From Phoronis ovalis (Eukaryota > Phoronida > Phoronidae): a stretch of DNA of 13,629 bases. The DNA lies in the NCBI GenBank assembly GCA_028565635.1, contig JAOXYB010037085.1, forward strand, positions 1 to 13,629. The letters run 5' to 3'. This document shows, one piece after another, positions 8,759 through 13,629 of this stretch. The notes beneath the pieces are model-generated. The model had not been told where the DNA came from. It searched no databases and saw only the letters and a list, made by a program, of their open reading frames with translations. The translations under genes and the position numbers were made by a program. Every line of letters starts with the position of its first letter. The first letter of the stretch is position 1.

Positions 8759-11700
8759 TTAACTCTTTTTAACTGCTTTCATCATTTTTAGAATTCCCTG
8801 AAGTTTTTTCATATCTTCCCGAGTCTTTAATACTTCTGCCGCCATTTGTTCGTGTTCGTTTTTTAACTTTAACAGTTCTTCAGCCTGAGGTTTCACTTTT
8901 GCTTGAAGCTGTTTTAAAATGCTAACCATCTTTTCTCTTTCTTCGAGTATTTTATTTTTTTCTTCAGTTAGAGTAATTGTTTTATCTTTCGCCTTTTTAA
9001 GTAGCGTTTTACCATCCTCTAAAGAGCTTGACATTTTTTTAAGTTTTTCATCAGCAAGGCTTTTTTCTTTTTCCAATTCTTTGGTTTTAATTTCTAATGA
9101 TTGTTCTCTAGACGCCATTTCTGTTAACTTTTTGTATTCGTTTTGCATTTTTGTAATCATTTCCAGCTGCTGTTGTTCTTTTTCCCGCCACTCTTTCTCA
9201 CATACTTTTCTGTCCTCCTTCTCTTTTTGCATATCTTTTTTTAAATTTTCTGCAAGAGATTCGAGTTCCTTCCTCTTTGCGTTTAATTCTTCTTTTTCTT
9301 TTTTTAACAAGTTATTCGCTTTTTCTAACTTTTCCATAGCTTGTTTCTCCTTTTTTAATAATTCGGTGGATTTCAGATCATCTGATTTGAACTGTCTCAT
9401 TGCTTTGTCGTCTTCTCTTTTTGAAGTTTGTAATTCTTGAATTTCGGACACCAATGTTTTGTTTCGTTCCTTTTCAGTCTTTAGAAGACTGGTAGCGTTC
9501 TCGTAATCAATTAGTAACTTATTATTTCTTTTTTCACTGCTAACGCACTGTTGTTCGGCTTTACTAAGTTTTGTTTCCAACTGTCTAATATCAATTTGAT
9601 TCTTTTGGTTTTCTCTTTCTATGTCCTTGCGCATGTTTTTAGTTTCTTGCAAAGATTTATGGATTCCACTCATTTCTACTTTTTCAGAATTTTTCAATTC
9701 GTTGACAGTAGTTTCCAATTTCTGAATCTCTGCTTCTAAATTTTGCGCATTTATTTGTTCGTTTTGTAAAAGAGTTTTATAATCTTTTATTGTATTTTCT
9801 AGGGCTTGTTTTTCGTTGTCATTATTAAATACTTGATTTCTTAATATTTTTAATTCTTCTTCACAGTCCTGGTTTGCAGATCTTTCCTTCTCCAGCTGTT
9901 TTGTTAATTCTTCTACTTGATCTTCAAATTTAGAGTGCCCACTTTCGCTCTTTTTTTGCATGACATCTTTTTGATTTCTTAATTTTGCATTGTCTGCCAA
10001 AGCATTATACTTCTCTTCCTGTAATTGACGTGATATTTCGCGTTCCTTTTGCAGCAACTTATTGGCTTCTTTCAGTTCAGCAATAAGTTCTTTTTTCTTT
10101 GCACCTGCTTCAGTTTTCTTTTTTTCTAGTTCGTTATTTTTGGAAGTTAATTCTTTAGCCGTTTCTTGTAATTCGTTCCTCGCTGCAGTCAATTCTTCAA
10201 TGGATGCCTGTAGTTCTTGAATAGTTGCATTTATATTTTGCACCTCGTTTTGAAGTTTTGCGATTTCGGTATCGTCATTTTCATTTTCATTTTGAAGTTT
10301 TTCAACAGTTGCTAACAGTTCTTCATTTTCTTTAGCCAGCATTTTAGTCGTTGTTTGTTCTGCTTCCAGATGTCTTTGAATGCCGTCCATCTTAGCTGCG
10401 ATTTCCAAAGCCTTTGCATTTTCATCACCCATTTGCCGTGTTTTTTTCTGTTCTGCATGGAAAAGTCTAGTTGTTTCGTCTACTTCTGTTTCAAGATCAG
10501 TCATTCTTGCACTTAGATAATTACATTTCTTTTCTAGAACGTCATTTTGTATTTCAAACTCCCCTTTAACGGTTGATAACTCAGAATTTTCTTTTTGAAG
10601 ACTTTTACATTTCTGTTTTTCCGTTTTTAACATTTCCTTTGTCGCCTGAAGATCACGATCCAACTCAGTTCTGATTATTTCATTTTCCGCAGCGTCTTTG
10701 GTTAAACTTTCATTTTGTTTCCGCTGAAAATCAATATCTCTTTGAAACTGGTGATTTTGTTCTCTTAAGTACGAATACGTGTCTTTTTCTTCCTCGTACA
10801 AAGTTTTAAATTCCTCCAGTTCTGCTTTGTATTTTTTATTCTTGTTTTCTATTTCGTTTTTTTCTTCTAACAGATCTTTATATTCTTTCTTAATTTTTCG
10901 CAAATCAGTTGTGAGTTCTTCTATTTTCTGTTTAAATTGTTCATTTGCTTCTTTTCCTTTGTTTAAATCAGCCGACATTTGTTCTGCACCACCTCGTAAG
11001 GTTTTTAACTCATCAGTCATTTTCATATTCACTAACTCCATGCGTTCAAACTCCATTTGGGTTTTTCTCGCGTCTGCTCTTATTTTCATGTTCTCGTTTT
11101 GTTCTCGTTTGACTAAATCTCGTTCCTTTTGTAATAATTTATTTAATTCCTCAAGTCGGTCTTCAAGTTTTGTTACAATGCTGTTGTGTTTGTTAATTTG
11201 TTCTTCCCATGCGGAATTTTCAGTTCTCATTTGATTACTGTCTGCCAAAACGTATCTCATCTTTAATTTGTAGTCATCTATGCGACTATTAGCTTTGGCC
11301 AGGTTTTCATTTAACTCTTCTAGTTCCTTTTTTATTTTCTCATTTGTTGTTTCTGATTCACTAAGAAGTTTCTGAAATTTATTCATTTCTGCCTCGCTGT
11401 TATTTTTCAAAGTTTTTTCCAGATTGAGTTGTTCCTTTAGAGATTTGATTTCTGACGTCATTTCCTGGTTCCGTTTATCAAGACGGGCAAGTTCCCCTTG
11501 AAATTCTTTATTTTCACCGAACAGTCGTTCGTTTGCAACAATAAGTTCTCTGTCTTGTTCCCTCTGGTGCAGCTCGGTTTTAAGTCTCTGAATGGTCATT
11601 TTAAGAGCTTTGCTGTCATGAGAATGTTCTTCTCTACGCGTATCTAGCATTAGTCGATTTTCTTGTATTAACTTTACCAATCTTTTATTCTCTTCTAATA

Positions 11701-12463
11701 ACTTGAACATTCTCTGAGCCATCTGTGGATTTTCTCTAGTTTTGCGATCTAATAAGGAACTTATTTCTTGAAAAACGTTTTTGAAATCTTTTAATAAATA
11801 ATGCCTCAATGTTGTTAGCTCGGTGTCTTCTTCCTGGCCGCCATACTGCTTAAGCGAGTTTTCCTTTAATTTCAGTCCTTCTTGCGCGGTGAAAATTTCT
11901 TCGTTTAATTGACTAACTCTTTTTTCATACGTTTCGATATATTTCTTTAATTGGTCACGATTTTGAATATTGTCATATTTCTGCTCTAACATTCTCAGTT
12001 TTTCTATTTGCATTTCTACAGAGAATCTTTCGTCCATTGTATGTTTCAGTCTCGTTCTGTATTGCTGAGTTTGAATAGTCAACAAATCTCTTATAATCGG
12101 AACAACATTTTCCCGGGAAACATCATTAAACATGCTAAACATATCAGTCACGGCCTTAACATCTTGCGTTATTCCTTCTGTTCCTAGCCACCAATTTTCC
12201 CTCTCTGTTCTTTTTCGTTTGAGCAAACTTTCATAAAAGTTTATATGTTCTTCTAAGGTTTCATAATCAATGTTCTTTCTTTCCAAATCATTTTCAAGTC
12301 GCCGTATTTGCTGATCTTTCTTCTTAATTCTAGTTGTAAGATCTTCTTGTAGTTGTTCAATTTCCTTAGATTGCCTCGATTTCACGTGTGTTAGCGTGTA
12401 GGTATATCTCGGGCTTGACCGTTGGCCAGTAACATGATCTATAACAATTCCGGAATCTGCCAT
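8759..12463 (-). CDS. Long coiled-coil rod protein, paralogue A (1234 aa, single coding exon)
   Basis: The ATG at 12463-12461 (A at -3, G at +4) has an in-frame TAA six bases upstream, which fixes the start. The frame runs unbroken to TAA at 8761-8759. Residues 19-270 are the N-terminal module shared with the downstream paralogue. Within it RYxYT..H.K.R to W91 aligns without gaps (30 of 73 identical), and MDERF at 143 lies the same 52 residues after the conserved tryptophan. Residues 247-1191 are proline-free, so one nearly unbroken coiled coil fills most of the protein. From 388 to 668 the anchor motif L-x-x-E-K/Q/R with a hydrophobic residue ten positions on recurs every 56 residues. The tail (1151-1234) begins GKTLLKKAKDK and ends in a basic segment. 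No catalytic, motor, membrane or secretion feature is seen. It is probably a cytoplasmic dimeric rod, and filament formation is possible by analogy with other periodic rods. Being the gene with the intact ancestral start, it may be the more conserved copy. Confidence 0.92.
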   Translation of the reverse strand: MADSGIVIDHVTGQRSSPRYTYTLTHVKSRQSKEIEQLQEDLTTRIKKKDQQIRRLENDLERKNIDYETLEEHINFYESLLKRKRTERENWWLGTEGITQDVKAVTDMFSMFNDVSRENVVPIIRDLLTIQTQQYRTRLKHTMDERFSVEMQIEKLRMLEQKYDNIQNRDQLKKYIETYEKRVSQLNEEIFTAQEGLKLKENSLKQYGGQEEDTELTTLRHYLLKDFKNVFQEISSLLDRKTRENPQMAQRMFKLLEENKRLVKLIQENRLMLDTRREEHSHDSKALKMTIQRLKTELHQREQDRELIVANERLFGENKEFQGELARLDKRNQEMTSEIKSLKEQLNLEKTLKNNSEAEMNKFQKLLSESETTNEKIKKELEELNENLAKANSRIDDYKLKMRYVLADSNQMRTENSAWEEQINKHNSIVTKLEDRLEELNKLLQKERDLVKREQNENMKIRADARKTQMEFERMELVNMKMTDELKTLRGGAEQMSADLNKGKEANEQFKQKIEELTTDLRKIKKEYKDLLEEKNEIENKNKKYKAELEEFKTLYEEEKDTYSYLREQNHQFQRDIDFQRKQNESLTKDAAENEIIRTELDRDLQATKEMLKTEKQKCKSLQKENSELSTVKGEFEIQNDVLEKKCNYLSARMTDLETEVDETTRLFHAEQKKTRQMGDENAKALEIAAKMDGIQRHLEAEQTTTKMLAKENEELLATVEKLQNENENDDTEIAKLQNEVQNINATIQELQASIEELTAARNELQETAKELTSKNNELEKKKTEAGAKKKELIAELKEANKLLQKEREISRQLQEEKYNALADNAKLRNQKDVMQKKSESGHSKFEDQVEELTKQLEKERSANQDCEEELKILRNQVFNNDNEKQALENTIKDYKTLLQNEQINAQNLEAEIQKLETTVNELKNSEKVEMSGIHKSLQETKNMRKDIERENQKNQIDIRQLETKLSKAEQQCVSSEKRNNKLLIDYENATSLLKTEKERNKTLVSEIQELQTSKREDDKAMRQFKSDDLKSTELLKKEKQAMEKLEKANNLLKKEKEELNAKRKELESLAENLKKDMQKEKEDRKVCEKEWREKEQQQLEMITKMQNEYKKLTEMASREQSLEIKTKELEKEKSLADEKLKKMSSSLEDGKTLLKKAKDKTITLTEEKNKILEEREKMVSILKQLQAKVKPQAEELLKLKNEHEQMAAEVLKTREDMKKLQGILKMMKAVKKS
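9770..11302 (-). repeat. 56-residue superperiod region in gene A (residues 388-898)
   Basis: The same anchor starts at residues 388, 444, 500, 556, 612, 668, 699, 804 and 857, giving spacings of 56 five times, then 31, 105 and 53. The units at 388 and 500 are degenerate. Further anchors occur at 899, 994 and 1036. From 444 to 699 every anchor pairs with one in gene B at a constant offset of 40 residues, so the repeats predate the gene duplication. Confidence 0.7.
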
Positions 12464-12472
12464 GTTTTAATT

Positions 12473-12735
12473 CTAAAAAAAAGCACTAGGTTAACATAGG
12501 TTTGACACCGGATCTTCAAACTGAGTAACGTATACAGCTTCAAGCGTGTATAATTTTCTGATGTACACAAAGTTATCTTGCTGCATTGTTGTACGTTTGT
12601 CTAATAGCGATAACATGCTTTCTGTGTAGTACGTTAACTTTAAAACAGGATTTGAGTATTGTCTTGAGTATTGTCTTAACAATATAGCAGTGTTACGTTA
12701 ATAATTAAATATCTTTATTGTCATATACTACTTAC
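12473..12735 (-). other. 5' UTR intron of coiled-coil gene A (263 bp, GT-AG)
   Basis: The donor is TTTTG|GTAAGTA at 12736/12735. The acceptor is TGCTTTTTTTTAG, ending at 12473, with a branch-like TTAAC a few bases before its T tract. Exon 2 then reads AATTAAAAC before the ATG at 12463. The spliced leader keeps the in-frame TAA directly before the start, so the intron lies wholly in untranslated sequence. The same structure at gene B, with matching junction sequence, is independent support. Confidence 0.72.
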
Positions 12736-12771
12736 CAAAATAAAGTACCAAATGTCAACTTAATTTAAGTA
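12736..12771 (-). other. 3' end of non-coding exon 1 of gene A
   Basis: The 36 bases before the donor begin TACTTAAATTAAGTTG and match the corresponding segment of gene B. No in-frame coding continues from here, because a TAA sits between the splice site and the ATG. The transcription start is not determined; a weak promoter candidate lies about 60-140 bases upstream on this strand. Confidence 0.5.
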
Positions 12772-12795
12772 GGATTTTCTACAAGCTTTTTCTGT

Positions 12796-12880
12796 ACGTT
12801 GTGACGCTACACCGGGTACCAGTTTTTAATAGTTCATATTTTGAAATGGTACTATGTTCAATAAACCACACCAATTTGTT
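12796..12880 (-). promoter_or_regulatory. Possible promoter of gene A: inverted CCAAT box and TATA-like element
   Basis: On the minus strand ATTGG (12875-12871) is followed 40 bases later by TATTAAAA (12831-12824). This would place initiation near 12800 and give a first exon of roughly 65 bases before the donor at 12735. A CRE half-site-like GCGTCAC lies at 12807-12801. The spacing fits a CCAAT plus TATA promoter, but each element is common in AT-rich DNA, so this is suggestive only. Confidence 0.25.
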
Positions 12881-12888
12881 TTGGCAAC

Positions 12889-13020
12889 CGATAGATTAAA
12901 TGATTACAATAGGATTAAATGATCAGCAAACATGTAAACAAATGAAAAACTACGCAGAGCGATAGTGTCAATAGCAACGTTATTGCAAAAAATCGATAGT
13001 CTCAATATACGCGCTATTGA
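12889..13020. repeat. Cluster of short direct and inverted repeats upstream of gene A
   Basis: GATTAAATGAT occurs twice, 19 bases apart (12894, 12913). CGATAG occurs three times (12889, 12960, 12994), the last two within a 14-base near-repeat (13 of 14 identical). TCAATAGC (12968-12975) has an exact inverted copy GCTATTGA (13013-13020). The cluster lies roughly 90-220 bases upstream of the proposed gene A start, where factor-binding sites would be expected, but binding is not shown. Confidence 0.4.
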
Positions 13021-13629
13021 ATGCTCACAGAAATTGATTTTCGATCGAGTAGAGATTATTACAACAGTAATATAAATGCAGTAATTTAATTAAATCAATT
13101 AATTACGCTGGTAACCGTACATGGTTGCTGAATACAGTAGCACACCTAACACAAACGCCTGATTTGAATTGAGTCTTAATGCATATTTTTTCACTATCTT
13201 CATTTTTATTGAATTATTACTGATCACTTATAAAATAAACGCGACATGAACACAATTTGATAGTGTTATATACTTTAAGTTATTCTCTGTAGTACATTAA
13301 TTTTAGTACATTTTGTAATAATAACAATACTAAGCTTCTATTAAAGTTTAAATTCCATATTTTGCTTTTTCTTTCTATATATCTGCAACATGTATAACAA
13401 GCACACAATTGCTGCTTAAATATTTATAACTTTATTTTGTTTATTGTCTTAGCTTTCTATTCTGAATACGTGTTTTAAAATTAATAATTGCATTTGTCTG
13501 TGTAACAAATGTTTTGACTGAAATCATATCTAATCTGGCATGCGTATTAAACCAGTTTTCTTTCTAGTTGGACTTGAGAAATACGGTTTGTTTACACCAG
13601 AGTTCATGGGTTTGCGGGTTCTTTATATA

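Larger units (their letters stand above)
12772..13629. other. Right flank upstream of gene A
   Basis: AT-rich non-coding sequence holding the promoter candidate and repeat cluster listed separately. A further TATAAATA on the minus strand at 13428-13421 could be an upstream alternative promoter for gene A, but would require a first exon of about 660 bases or another intron. No coding region, RNA gene or transposon is seen. Confidence 0.5.

Noticed and set aside
8919-9440. 173-codon plus-strand frame, and similar ones at 10779-11234 and 2941-3369
   Set aside because: Phe/Ser/Cys/Leu-rich complements of the Lys/Glu-rich rods; they lie wholly inside the real genes and have no independent support.
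2040-12463. Myosin, kinesin, SMC or GRIP-golgin identity
   Set aside because: No head, ATP-binding or GRIP motifs are present; similarity is limited to generic coiled-coil composition.

Overview
The window looks like nuclear DNA of an invertebrate animal. It is AT-rich, about a third of it is clearly non-coding, the genes show GT-AG splice signals and Kozak-type starts, and there are no bacterial ribosome sites or operon-style packing. A bivalve or other mollusc is my weak first guess. It rests on general composition and one short motif near 1178-1191 that resembles a sequence I remember as common in molluscan DNA; the phylum is not established.

Layout: 1-2039 is non-coding and lies downstream of the first large gene, including its probable 3' UTR and poly(A) signal. 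2040-6395 (minus) is a 1451-residue coiled-coil gene in one exon, called B here. 6424-6867 is its 5' UTR intron, with the end of a non-coding first exon beyond it. 6868-8758 is otherwise intergenic or untranslated. 8759-12463 (minus) is a second, related 1234-residue coiled-coil gene in one exon, called A. 12473-12735 is its 5' UTR intron, followed by the end of its first exon, a possible promoter, and a repeat-rich flank up to 13629. Both genes read right to left, A upstream of B.

The two genes are tandem paralogues. They share a gap-free N-terminal block (30 of 73 residues identical by hand count), a conserved MDERF..E.QIEK motif, a long rod with an 8-heptad (56-residue) repeat whose phase breaks (31 and 53 residues) fall at the same places in both, and a related C-terminal tail. 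They also share gene structure: a non-coding exon 1 ending in a similar sequence, one intron, an acceptor 7-9 bases before the ancestral start, and the junction TAAAAC-start-GCA. In gene A the start there is ATG. In gene B the same position is TTG, and the likely start is an ATG 21 bases further on.

No known catalytic, motor, GRIP, membrane or signal-peptide feature is visible in either protein. The best-supported role is a cytoplasmic (or, less likely, nuclear) long rod that could dimerise and perhaps assemble into filaments. The actual cellular function is unknown.
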